Positions 45,468 to 54,009 of a stretch of 64,000 bases of DNA are shown in pieces. The DNA is from CAWBBA01 sp963729795 (GTDB taxonomy: Bacteria > Desulfobacterota > Desulfomonilia > Desulfomonilales > Desulfomonilaceae), in contig CAVSPC010000030.1 in the NCBI GenBank assembly GCA_963729795.1, positions 1-64,000 on the forward strand, given 5' to 3'. The notes under the pieces are model-generated. The model did not search any database and was not told where the DNA came from. It saw only the letters and a list, made by a program, of their open reading frames with translations. Position numbers and translations under genes: made by a program. Numbering within the stretch: position 1 is the first letter of the stretch; each line of letters opens with the position of its first letter.

Positions 45468-48400
45468 ACCATTCCACCTCGCGCGCTTTGCGCACCACAA
45501 TTATTGTGTCTCGTTGAGCACCTGTAGGTCCGTAATAGTTAAAATCGTAGCTAAATTGTGCGTAGCCCCCAATCATGTGAGTGGGTTTCACCATGATCCT
45601 CGTAACGCTATTGTGCATGCCTCTTGTGTGTTTAGAAAGCCCGGAGCCGGGACTGTCGAATATCCGCTCCTGCGCGTGATACATCAAAGCCTTTCCACGA
45701 GGGATTCGGTGGCTCACTACAGCCCTGGCCAGGACCACTCCATTTACGTTGAAGCACTCTAGCCAGTCATTGTCTTCAGCGCTGATTTCGGATGCATCCT
45801 CATTGTTGATCCATATAGCTTTTCCACCGCGGAAAAGGGTCGTCATGATGTAGTCTTCAGAGTACATGGAGTGTATTGACCATTTTGAGTGAGGGCTCAG
45901 ATAGTTCAGGACAATTTCCTTGCCTCTCTCCCGGTTCACGTCGGTCTCGCCCAGAGCCTTGAGGTCGACCGGCGGACGGAACAGGGGCAAGCCTTCCCCG
46001 AAAGTCAGCATCCACTCGTGGTCGTGATAAAACTGCGCTCTGCCGGTGAGGGTCCGGAACGGAAGCTTCTCTTCAATATTGATGACAAAAGCGGAATATG
46101 TCCTGTGTTCAGCCTCAATGCCGCTCCAGATGGGAGAAGTTATAACTTTGCGCGGCTGGTCCGTTATATCTGCAAAACTGAATTTTTCGCCCTGTCTTGG
46201 CCTGCTCAAGTGATTGAGACTGAGCCCGGATTTCTTCTCCACCCCTGCCCAGGATTTGACCGCGACGTTGCCATTGGTCTCCGGTGCAAGAGTCAAAATA
46301 GCTTGGGCCACCTGTTTTCCGACTTCCAGGCTAGGCATGCCCTGGCTCACGCCGGGCTCCTTAACGATCCCAAGCTTCGCCTTCAGTTCAGAATGCTCTT
46401 CGGCACCATTCCACAATACACCTTTGAGTCCTATGGTGGCGTCCGCAACGAGCGGTCCCAGAGAGGTCATCATTTTGTAAACATTGGGAAAGTCTCTGGT
46501 TATCACCGAGAGATTCGGCATGGTCTTTCCGGGAATTGGTTCGGCTTCTCCCTTTTTCCAATCTTTGACGCCAAATTGGGCGATTTCTCCCGGTGAATCG
46601 TGAAGCAATGGGTATGCCACCAGGTCTTTCTGCGGGCCAAGATGTACAGCCGCCAATTCGGAGAACTTTTGCGCGATGGCCTTGAATTGATCCCAATCGG
46701 TTTTGGCTTCCCAGGGTGGATCTATCGCGGGCGTAAATGGATGAATGAATGGATGAAGATCGGTGGTGCTCAGATCGTGAGTCTCGTACCAGGTTGCCGC
46801 GGGCAGCGCTACATCGGCAAATAGTGCGCTTGTAGACATCCTGAAATCGAGTGTTACAAGAAGGTCCAGCTTGCCCTCGGGGGCAGGCTCCCTCCAGAGA
46901 AGCTCCTCGGTTCTTTTTTCAGTTTCCGAGCCCAACACCGAATTGTCCGTCCCCAGCATGTGCTTCATGAAATACTCGTGCCCTTTGCCGCTGGAACCCA
47001 AGACATTCGCACGCCAGAAAAATTGCACACGAGGGAAATTTTCTTGACTGTCTGCGTCTTCGGCAGCGAATTTGACTTCACCGCTCTTGACCTTTTTCAA
47101 GACACGAGCCACGATCTCCTCGTCCGATCCGGCTCCATTTTCGACAGCTTCTTTGCAGAGCTCCAAAGGGTTACGATTGAATTGCGGATAGAAAGGAAGC
47201 CACCCGAGCCTCGCCGCGATGACGTTGCAATCCGCAGGATGTCGGGGCACTTCCCGACTTGCGAGCGGAGAAGCCAAGGTTCTGGGGTCCAGCGCATCAT
47301 ATCGCCACTGATCGCTTGCAAAATAGAAATAGGACGTCCCGTTCTGCCGCCTTGGCGGACGGATCCAGTCCAGTCCGAAGGCCACCGTTGCCCAGCCTGC
47401 CATCGGTCGGACTTTCTCCTGTCCGGTGTAATGAGCCCAGCCCCCGCCGCTGACTCCCTGACAGCCACATAACGTGGTGAGATTGAGAATTGTCCGATAA
47501 GTCATGTCGCTGTGGAACCAGTGGTTTGACCCGGACCCGAGGAGAATCATTGATTTGCCCCGGGTTTTCTCGGCATTTTCGGCAAATTCCCGCGCAACGC
47601 GTATCGCATCTTCCCTGGGCACGCCGGTTATCGACTCTTGCCACGCTGGTGTGTAAGGCACGGCATCATCGTAGCTACTCGCAACCTGCCCTCCGTGTCC
47701 ACGATCCACTCCCACGTGAGCGACCATAAGATCGAAGACCGTAGTAACCAGTATTTCCTTACCATCACGCTTGATTTTCTTCACCGGGACGGTTCCGACC
47801 TTCACCGCCGGACCATCGAACTCGAATAGCGGAAATCCCACCGATACCCACCCTTCGTTATCTTCCGCGAAGCTAAGCAGAGGATCTACATCCGAGCCGG
47901 CCACGGAATCCTGAGCCCGCAGATTCCATCGGCCTTCTTCGTTCCAGCGAAAACCTATGCTGCCGTTGGGCACGACGAATTTGCGGCCGTTGGCATCGAA
48001 ATAGACTGTCTTCCACTCCGCATTGTTGAGTTCGAGCCCCAGATCGGAGGCCCGAAGGAAGCGGTCGGAAACGAACTGCTCCCCTTCTTGCTTCAAGATG
48101 ACTGCAAACGGGAGATCGGTAAATGTTTTGGCGTAGGAAGTGAAGTAGTCTGACTGCCGATCGATGTAGAATTCTTTAAGGATCACAAAGGTCATGGCCA
48201 TTGCCAGGGCAGAATCGGTTCCTGCCTTCGCGGGTAGCCATGTGTCGGCAAACTTCACGTATTCTGCATAGTCCGGTGCCACAGCCACTGTTTTGGTCCC
48301 TGCGTATCGTCCCTCCGAGTAAAAATGAGCATCCGGCGACCGGGTCATGGGGACATTTGTGCCCCAAACGATGAGATAGCCAGCCTTATACCAGTCCGCG

Positions 48401-49131
48401 CTTTCAGGGACGTCCGTCTGCTCTCCCCATACTTGAGGCGATGCCGGGGGCAAGTCTGAATACCAATCGTAAAAGCTGCACATCGCGCCGCCGATCAAGG
48501 AAATGAACCGCGCCCCCGAGGAATACCCGACCATCGACATGGCCGGGATCGGCGTAAAACCAAAAATCCTGTCCGGCCCGTATTTCTTGATCGTATAAAT
48601 GAGCGCTGCCGCTATCAGGGTGGTAGCCTCGTCCCGACTTACGCGAACGAACCCGCCCTTGCCTCTGGCACGTTGATAAGTTTTCCTCCTTGTCTCGTCT
48701 TCCACGACGTTCTGCCACGCGGATACCGGATCAGGCTGCGACTTGAGAGCTTCTCGCCACATTTCCAATAAAACTGAACGTATGTAAGGATATTTAAGTC
48801 GGTGCGGGCTGTACGTATACCACGAGAAAGTGGCTCCTCGCGGACAGCCTCTGGGCTCGTGGTCGGGCAGATCGGGACCGCACCCGGGGTAATCCCGTCT
48901 CTGGACTTCCCACACGATGATCCCGTCTTTGACAAACACATCCCAGGAGCAGGAGCCCGTGCAGTTAACGCCATGAGTGGAGCGGACTTTCTTATCGTAC
49001 TGCCATCTTCTGCGGTAAAAATCTTCCCACTCTCGCTCTCCGCAGCGTACCTCTGCCCAATTCTCGGCAACTTTTTCCGTGCGGCATTGTTGATTCTGAT
49101 TTGTAGGTCGAAGGAAGTTCAGGAACGACAT
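45457..49131 (-). CDS. narG: Nitrate reductase alpha subunit NarG
   Basis: About 1224 residues from MSFLNFLRP (a start at 49149 adds six residues). The N-terminus has the [4Fe-4S] FS0 motif HGVNCTGSCSWDVFVKDG with the typical NarG His ligand, and the Asp molybdenum ligand lies in the FYDWYSDLPPASPQVWGEQTD block. The enzyme reduces nitrate to nitrite at a bis-MGD centre. It is the first gene of narGHJI and is intact. No narK nitrate importer or narXL regulator is adjacent, so nitrate entry and control must be encoded elsewhere. Confidence 0.95.
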   Translation of the reverse strand: MSFLNFLRPTNQNQQCRTEKVAENWAEVRCGEREWEDFYRRRWQYDKKVRSTHGVNCTGSCSWDVFVKDGIIVWEVQRRDYPGCGPDLPDHEPRGCPRGATFSWYTYSPHRLKYPYIRSVLLEMWREALKSQPDPVSAWQNVVEDETRRKTYQRARGKGGFVRVSRDEATTLIAAALIYTIKKYGPDRIFGFTPIPAMSMVGYSSGARFISLIGGAMCSFYDWYSDLPPASPQVWGEQTDVPESADWYKAGYLIVWGTNVPMTRSPDAHFYSEGRYAGTKTVAVAPDYAEYVKFADTWLPAKAGTDSALAMAMTFVILKEFYIDRQSDYFTSYAKTFTDLPFAVILKQEGEQFVSDRFLRASDLGLELNNAEWKTVYFDANGRKFVVPNGSIGFRWNEEGRWNLRAQDSVAGSDVDPLLSFAEDNEGWVSVGFPLFEFDGPAVKVGTVPVKKIKRDGKEILVTTVFDLMVAHVGVDRGHGGQVASSYDDAVPYTPAWQESITGVPREDAIRVAREFAENAEKTRGKSMILLGSGSNHWFHSDMTYRTILNLTTLCGCQGVSGGGWAHYTGQEKVRPMAGWATVAFGLDWIRPPRRQNGTSYFYFASDQWRYDALDPRTLASPLASREVPRHPADCNVIAARLGWLPFYPQFNRNPLELCKEAVENGAGSDEEIVARVLKKVKSGEVKFAAEDADSQENFPRVQFFWRANVLGSSGKGHEYFMKHMLGTDNSVLGSETEKRTEELLWREPAPEGKLDLLVTLDFRMSTSALFADVALPAATWYETHDLSTTDLHPFIHPFTPAIDPPWEAKTDWDQFKAIAQKFSELAAVHLGPQKDLVAYPLLHDSPGEIAQFGVKDWKKGEAEPIPGKTMPNLSVITRDFPNVYKMMTSLGPLVADATIGLKGVLWNGAEEHSELKAKLGIVKEPGVSQGMPSLEVGKQVAQAILTLAPETNGNVAVKSWAGVEKKSGLSLNHLSRPRQGEKFSFADITDQPRKVITSPIWSGIEAEHRTYSAFVINIEEKLPFRTLTGRAQFYHDHEWMLTFGEGLPLFRPPVDLKALGETDVNRERGKEIVLNYLSPHSKWSIHSMYSEDYIMTTLFRGGKAIWINNEDASEISAEDNDWLECFNVNGVVLARAVVSHRIPRGKALMYHAQERIFDSPGSGLSKHTRGMHNSVTRIMVKPTHMIGGYAQFSYDFNYYGPTGAQRDTIIVVRKAREVEWYED

Positions 49132-49188
49132 AACATTTTTTCTCGGCATTGCTTCCCCCAGTATTAATTTGCGCTGGAGACTACAGGC

Positions 49189-49200
49189 TACAATATTGTA
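49189..49200. promoter_or_regulatory. Palindrome upstream of narG (candidate operator)
   Basis: TACAAT-ATTGTA is a perfect 12-base palindrome 58 bases before the narG start. It does not match the FNR or NarL consensus; the regulator is unknown. Confidence 0.35.
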
Positions 49201-49435
49201 AGTGTCGAGAAAAGTCCCCTGCGCATGATCGACGTTTCTTGCACGTACAGCTCTCGGAACTTGACCGAGCGGAAATTTGTGGATTATACGAGCTGCCGGC
49301 GCTTCTAGTTGTAAAATCCTTCTCTCAATATTGCAAGGAACAAAGCTCTTTCTGGATTCTCCAGTATCGGTGTGTCAAAGGGGCATTATCTTCGGCACCG
49401 ACGGCTCTAATAAGCCGCTTGACTGAGGTGGTTCA

Positions 49436-49729
49436 ATGAGCTACTCCTCTATTATGGAGTTCGAGTGGGATGAAGCCAAAAGTGAAGTCTGCTTTACCGA
49501 AAGAGGCTTCGATTTTGCTTACGTCGTTCGGGCTTTTCTTGACTCGAACAGGATAGTCCGTCCGGATTACCGCAGGTCGTATGGTGAGGACCGCTACCAA
49601 CTTCTTGGGATGATCGAAGGTAGGGTGTTTTGCGTTGTCTACACTTTGCGTGGGCGGACCATTCGCATCATCTCTGCCCGTAAGGCCAATAGAAGAGAGG
49701 TTCATAAATATGAAAACGCAACGCATTAA
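49436..49729 (+). CDS. brnT: BrnT-family toxin
   Basis: A 97-residue protein with FEWDEAKSEVCFTERGFDFAYVVRAF, YRRSYGEDRYQLLGMIEGRVFCVVYTLRG and TIRIISARKANRREVHKYEN, the BrnT core (a RelE-fold mRNA endonuclease; R, R-K and the late RKANRRE are conserved). It has a GAGGTGG site and overlaps the next gene by 20 bases. Confidence 0.9.
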   Translation: MSYSSIMEFEWDEAKSEVCFTERGFDFAYVVRAFLDSNRIVRPDYRRSYGEDRYQLLGMIEGRVFCVVYTLRGRTIRIISARKANRREVHKYENATH

Positions 49730-50045
49730 GATAGACCCGACTGCGCGGACCGGCATCCCCTCAGGACGCGTAGACAAGCACCGTCTGGACGAAACCACCG
49801 AGGAAGATATCGCTCTCCAGCAAAAGGCCGATGATGCCGAGTCCATGCAGGACGCAGCCCGTTTCGCGAGACGTGTGCGTAAGCGGCTCGGACTTACACA
49901 ATCAGAGTTCTCGCGGCGGATCGATGTGCCGCTCAACACCATCCGCAACTGGGAACAAGGCAAACGTTGCCCGACCGGCGCTGCCAAGGCCCTCTTGAAG
50001 GTGCTGGACAAGGCGCCCGAGGTCGCTCTTTCTGCTCTGGATTGA
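49710..50045 (+). CDS. XRE-HTH antitoxin partner of BrnT
   Basis: A 111-residue protein from ATG 49710 (GAGAGG upstream). The C-terminal half is an XRE HTH (RFARRVRKRLGLTQSEFSRRIDVPLNTIRNWEQGKRCP). BrnT usually pairs with BrnA, a ribbon-helix-helix antitoxin; here the partner is an HTH protein, a mixed type. It overlaps the toxin gene, so the pair is translated together and probably represses itself. Confidence 0.85.
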   Translation: MKTQRIKIDPTARTGIPSGRVDKHRLDETTEEDIALQQKADDAESMQDAARFARRVRKRLGLTQSEFSRRIDVPLNTIRNWEQGKRCPTGAAKALLKVLDKAPEVALSALD

Positions 50046-50089
50046 CGCACCGACGCTCAGCGATCAATTGAGAGAATGAAGACTTCGAT

Positions 50090-50855
50090 ATGACATCAGA
50101 CCAAGCTTTCGAATTCGAGGAAGGACGGTTGAGCAAACGATCAATTTCAGCTAAAGCCCTGGTAGGCGACATCAATAGGGGACTATCTGATGCTGAGCTC
50201 ATGGAAAAGTATGAACTTAATCATGTTCAACTCCAGAGAATTTTCGCGCAACTCCTCAAGGCTGGATATGTCTCCCGGGAAATTCTTCATGGAAGACAAG
50301 AGGAAAAAAAGACCTCTTCTGTGGAATTTATCGAAACTCACGTACTCGCCACAGCAACCGAACCGCGTACCTTGGGCTCTCCGCGTCCCGCGCCAATCGA
50401 GCCGCATTCCTTCGGACTATCGGATCATGAAAACTCTATTTCTAGCAGAGACAAGTCCCTTTCTCTGTCGCTTCCGCTGTCCAGGGAAGAGGCGGCCCGC
50501 GTCCGGCGAAAAGGATTGATTCTTATTATCGCTTCCTACGCGTCCCTGACAATTTTCTACGTAGCGGCTAAGTTACAGGCGAGGATGGAATTCCCCATAG
50601 GTTTAGTAGCCTTTCTCGGCGCCATAGGATGGATCGTGACCGCGATCTTGGGATGTCTGTGGCGACCTGAGAGGACTGGGCCGACATCCGACCTGGGCCA
50701 TCGTGGCACCCTTCATGGGCAATCTTATTGTGGTGGAGGCGCTGTCCAACCGATATGAACCCTATTCTGATCGAAGAGGTTTGCGGGTGACGTTCGCCAT
50801 TCTCGGGCTGATCGCCTGGGCCATTGCGATGGCAATCATTGCCAGGTTACTCTAA
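50090..50855 (+). pseudogene. Two-part membrane protein with HTH-like N-terminus, frameshifted
   Basis: The first frame gives LVGDINRGLSDAELMEKYELN (an HTH-like domain common in Deltaproteobacteria), a linker and a hydrophobic pair (LILIIASYASLTIFYVAAKL, FPIGLVAFLGAIGWIVTAILG). Near 50660-50693 the meaningful frame shifts forward by one base: TWAIVAPFMGNLIVVEALSN and FAILGLIAWAIAMAIIARLL then run to TAA 50853. The intact protein would be about 250 residues with three or four membrane helices. Function unknown. Confidence 0.7.
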
Positions 50856-50932
50856 GGCTTTACGGCTACAGAGAGTACTTATGGCCGGAGCACACACCAG
50901 CCGAGCCATCTTGCTGTTAAATCTAATTTTTA

Positions 50933-51331
50933 TCAGGCCCTGTTTTCAGAAACCATAGCCCGCTTTGCAGCCTCAAGCAAAAAAGCGGATCTGGACATGT
51001 TGTGTCGCCGCGCATAATCATCAATCGCCTCGAGCTCATTTTTAGGCAACGTAATATTAACTCTTTTGGTTTTGGTATCCGGCACGGTGACGAGGAAGGG
51101 TACTGCACCGGCGTTGGCAGGGTCAGCCATAATATCGTCCAGAGAACTGGGCGCAGGGATAGGATCACCGTCTTCAATCATACCCTTGATGTGAAACTTC
51201 AGAACCTCCCTAGCTCTTATGTGAGCTTCCTCCAGAGATTCTCCTGCCGTGATACAGCCCGGGAAATCGGGGAAATCAACCCCAAAATCGCTGTCCTTTT
51301 CTTTACGAAGCAGCGCTATATAAGTTGCCAT
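50933..51331 (-). CDS. hicB: HicB-family antitoxin
   Basis: A 132-residue protein with the HicB partial RNase-H fold (YIALLRKEKDSDFGVDFPDFPGCITAGESLEEA) and a C-terminal ribbon-helix-helix (KRVNITLPKNELEAIDDYARRHNMSRSAFL). It follows the hicA remnant by 2 bases. With its toxin broken it may be an orphan repressor. Confidence 0.9.
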   Translation of the reverse strand: MATYIALLRKEKDSDFGVDFPDFPGCITAGESLEEAHIRAREVLKFHIKGMIEDGDPIPAPSSLDDIMADPANAGAVPFLVTVPDTKTKRVNITLPKNELEAIDDYARRHNMSRSAFLLEAAKRAMVSENRA

Positions 51332-51333
51332 TT

Positions 51334-51551
51334 TTATGTCCTTTTCAGTGCTTTAACATTTTCCCGGAGTGTAAGCCCTGATTGTCGTCTTATGCTACTG
51401 AGCGTGCCTTCAGGGATGTCTTTAACCGGATGTGTGACGCGGTCACTCGACCCGGTTTCGTAGGGTGTTTAAACTGAAGGTGATCGCCTTCCTGGGCCAC
51501 CTGGAACCAACCTTCGGCCTTGATCCTCTTTATCACTTCCCGGCTGTCCAT
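51334..51551 (-). pseudogene. hicA: HicA-type mRNA interferase toxin, frameshifted
   Basis: DSREVIKRIKAEGWFQVAQEGDHLQFKHPTKPGR is the HicA double-stranded-RNA-binding core with the catalytic His (here DHLQFKHP). The frame then shifts: HPVKDIPEGTLSSIRRQ and LTLRENVKALKRT follow in another frame. The run CACACA may be a two-base duplication (or one base is lost). The product of the first frame stops early and lacks the C-terminal helix, so the toxin may be inactive. Confidence 0.75.
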
Positions 51552-51759
51552 TAGTTCAATATACACATCTATACACATCATGCAAGACGCCGCAGAAAGC
51601 GTTGACGAGATTTCCTATCCAATTTGCTACTCATACAGTGAGCTGAGTAAGTGCTCTCCAAATTTGCCTATTTCAATTTGAGCAAAAAGTAGCAGGCCCC
51701 AGCATCTTACAATTAATATAACTTCTCATCTTAACAGATAGTTATCACACTTTTTTCTC

Positions 51760-51788
51760 TTGACTCTTACACCGAGCCGCGATAGAAT
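51760..51788 (+). promoter_or_regulatory. Promoter of the efflux-locus tetR
   Basis: TTGACT (51760-51765), a 17-base spacer, TAGAAT (51783-51788); 42 bases before ATG 51831. The stretch 51582-51759 before it has no supported gene. Confidence 0.65.
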
Positions 51789-51830
51789 TTGTCGTCAGAT
51801 TCAGAACATTGCCTCTGACGGAGAAGCGCA

Positions 51831-52481
51831 ATGAATAATTTCCTGTTTGCCGAGGCGAACAGAGAACTTGAAAACCTTTCGCGTCGAGAGCGAGAAAATT
51901 TGCGGCAGCGCGAGGAGATACTCCAGACTGCGCTGAAACTCTTCTCCGAAAAGAGGTATCACAACGTCTCCATGCACGAGATTGCAAAGGAAGCTGAGTT
52001 CGGAATCGGAACCATATATAAATTTTTTGTTAACAAAGAAGACTTATACAGAGTCCTGATTATGGAAACCGCGGAAAAATGGCACCGCAGTGTCATACAG
52101 GCTCTCGAACAGGAAAGGAATCCTCTCCGAGCCATTAAGAGATACATTGCCATCCAACGGGAACTCTTTTTCAGCAATCTGCCGGTTGTGCGCTTGTATC
52201 ATGCCGAGACCAAAGGGACGAGCTTCAACGCAAAGGCCGGTTTCGACCAAGATCTTCTTAAGCTTCGCGACCTAAGCATCAAGAAATTGGCCTCAGTTCT
52301 TGAGATAGGGATCAAAGAGAAGGTTTTCCGGGATGCTGATCCTTATCACATGGCCCTGGCGCTTCATGGAATCATCGACGCTTTTCTTTTCCGGATGATA
52401 GAAGATCCGGCCCGATTTCGAAGAGGAGATGAGCTGTCAGGTGCCGCGGACATTTTTCTCAGAGGGGTGCTGAGCAAATGA
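51831..52481 (+). CDS. TetR-family regulator of the efflux locus
   Basis: A 216-residue regulator with an N-terminal HTH (ILQTALKLFSEKRYHNVSMHEIAKEAEFGIGTIYKFFVNKEDLYRVL) and a helical ligand domain. It starts a same-strand cluster with an RND adaptor and pump, so it probably represses them and responds to a pump substrate. The start has GGAGAAG. It is a normal-size TetR, unlike the double one near the bam operon. Confidence 0.9.
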   Translation: MNNFLFAEANRELENLSRRERENLRQREEILQTALKLFSEKRYHNVSMHEIAKEAEFGIGTIYKFFVNKEDLYRVLIMETAEKWHRSVIQALEQERNPLRAIKRYIAIQRELFFSNLPVVRLYHAETKGTSFNAKAGFDQDLLKLRDLSIKKLASVLEIGIKEKVFRDADPYHMALALHGIIDAFLFRMIEDPARFRRGDELSGAADIFLRGVLSK

Positions 52482-52640
52482 GAGGCCGTTTAAGGTAAAC
52501 CCGGACCCCTGGTTCCAGAATCCATGCACGGAAACGTGCGACGTTTTTTTCACCATCCCGCATCGGATGGTTTCCAACTCTTAAACGGATACCGAACTTA
52601 GAGCGTAAGCGGCTTATCATAGGCGTTTGCGAGGTCTCTG

Positions 52641-54009
52641 ATGCAGCCTAATGAAACCTTTTATGGACCTCTTAAATGGGGCGTGGTTTTAGTGGTTCTC
52701 TTGTGCGGCCTTTTGCTCGGCGGCTGTGATCGCCGGCAGCAGTCCAAGCCGTCCCGTGTTCCGGAAGTCGCTACGGTGACGATCCAGCCTCAGCAAGCTC
52801 CTGCTGACTACCGAATTGCCGGGTCGCACCTGTGCGTACCTTGTTTCGGAAATTCGCCCCCAGGTGAATGGAATCATTAAGAAACGCCTGTTTACTGAGG
52901 GCTCCGATGTCAAAGCCGGACAGGTGCTTTATCAGATCGATCCTGCGCCCTTTCAGGCAGCGCTCGACAGTGCGACGGCTGCCCTTGCGAAATCACGCGC
53001 AAATCTGGCTGTGACTCGGTTGAGGTTCGAACGATACAAGGGATTACTCGCCGGAAGCGCGGTAAGCCAGCAAGACTATGACGACCGGGAGGCCGCGCTG
53101 AAACAGGCAGAAGCAGACATCGAGTATTGCAAGGCCGCAGTTGAAACGGCTCGCATCAATCTCAACTACACCCGTGTCACCGCTCCCATCTCAGGACGTA
53201 TCGGCAAGTCCAACGTGACGGACGGCGCTCTCGTAATAGCGTATCAGCCCTTAGCTTTGGCGACCATTCAGCAACTGGACCCCATTTACGTGGATGTAAC
53301 CCAATCTACTACCGAACTTCTACGATTAAGGCGCCGCTTGGCTCAGGGTCACCTCAATCGACGCGGGATTGATAGGAAAAGAGTTAACCTCGTCCTGGGA
53401 GACGGCACGTCGTATTCACATGAAGGGACGCTTCAATTTCGCGACGTCACTGTGGACCCAACCACTGGGTCGGTAATTCTGCGAATCGTCACGCCAAATC
53501 CGGAAAGAATTCTCCTGCCGGGAATGTTCGTCCGGGCGGTCGTGGAGGAAGGTGTCGCTGAGAATGCCATTCTCGTTCCTCAGCAGGGGGTGAGTCGTAC
53601 TCCCAAAGGGGAACCCTTTGCGCTCGTCGTGAATAGTGCAGGTGCGGTCGAGCAGCGGATGCTTACGCTTAATCGCGCGATCGGCGATAAGTGGCTCGTC
53701 TCTTCCGGTCTCTCCATCGGAGACCGAGTCGTCGTCGAGGGCATGCTAAACGTGCGGCCGGGCTCAGCCGTGAAGGCCGTCTCGTTGACTCCGGACATCC
53801 CAAAGGCATGCGTAGAAGCCACTAATGCGAAACGCCCGCATCGGAGAAACGAACTGACGGAGGACCTCGGTGTTATCGAACTTCTTTCTGGATCGCCCGG
53901 TCTTCGCGTGGGTTATAGCCATCGTCATGATGCTGGCCGGCGGGCTTGCGATTCACAATTTGCCCATATCTCAATATCCGCCTATCGCTCCTCCCTCTAT
54001 CGCCATTGA
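52641..54009 (+). pseudogene. RND efflux adaptor (AcrA/MexA-like lipoprotein), frameshifted
   Basis: The first frame gives a lipoprotein signal (VVLLCGLLLGGCDRR, lipobox LGGC) and the start of the adaptor; near 52797-52805 the frame shifts by one extra base, after which TTELPGRTCAYLVSEIRPQVNG, lipoyl/hairpin and barrel blocks follow (VTAPISGRIGKSNVTDG, RVVVEGMLNVRPG). The second frame runs 140 bases into the pump gene; the natural stop may be the out-of-frame TGA 53855. The protein links the pump to an outer-membrane channel. Whether it is functional depends on the frame. Confidence 0.8.

Noticed and set aside
49189..49200. FNR box upstream of narG
   Set aside because: TACAATATTGTA does not fit TTGAT-N4-ATCAA; kept only as an unknown palindrome.
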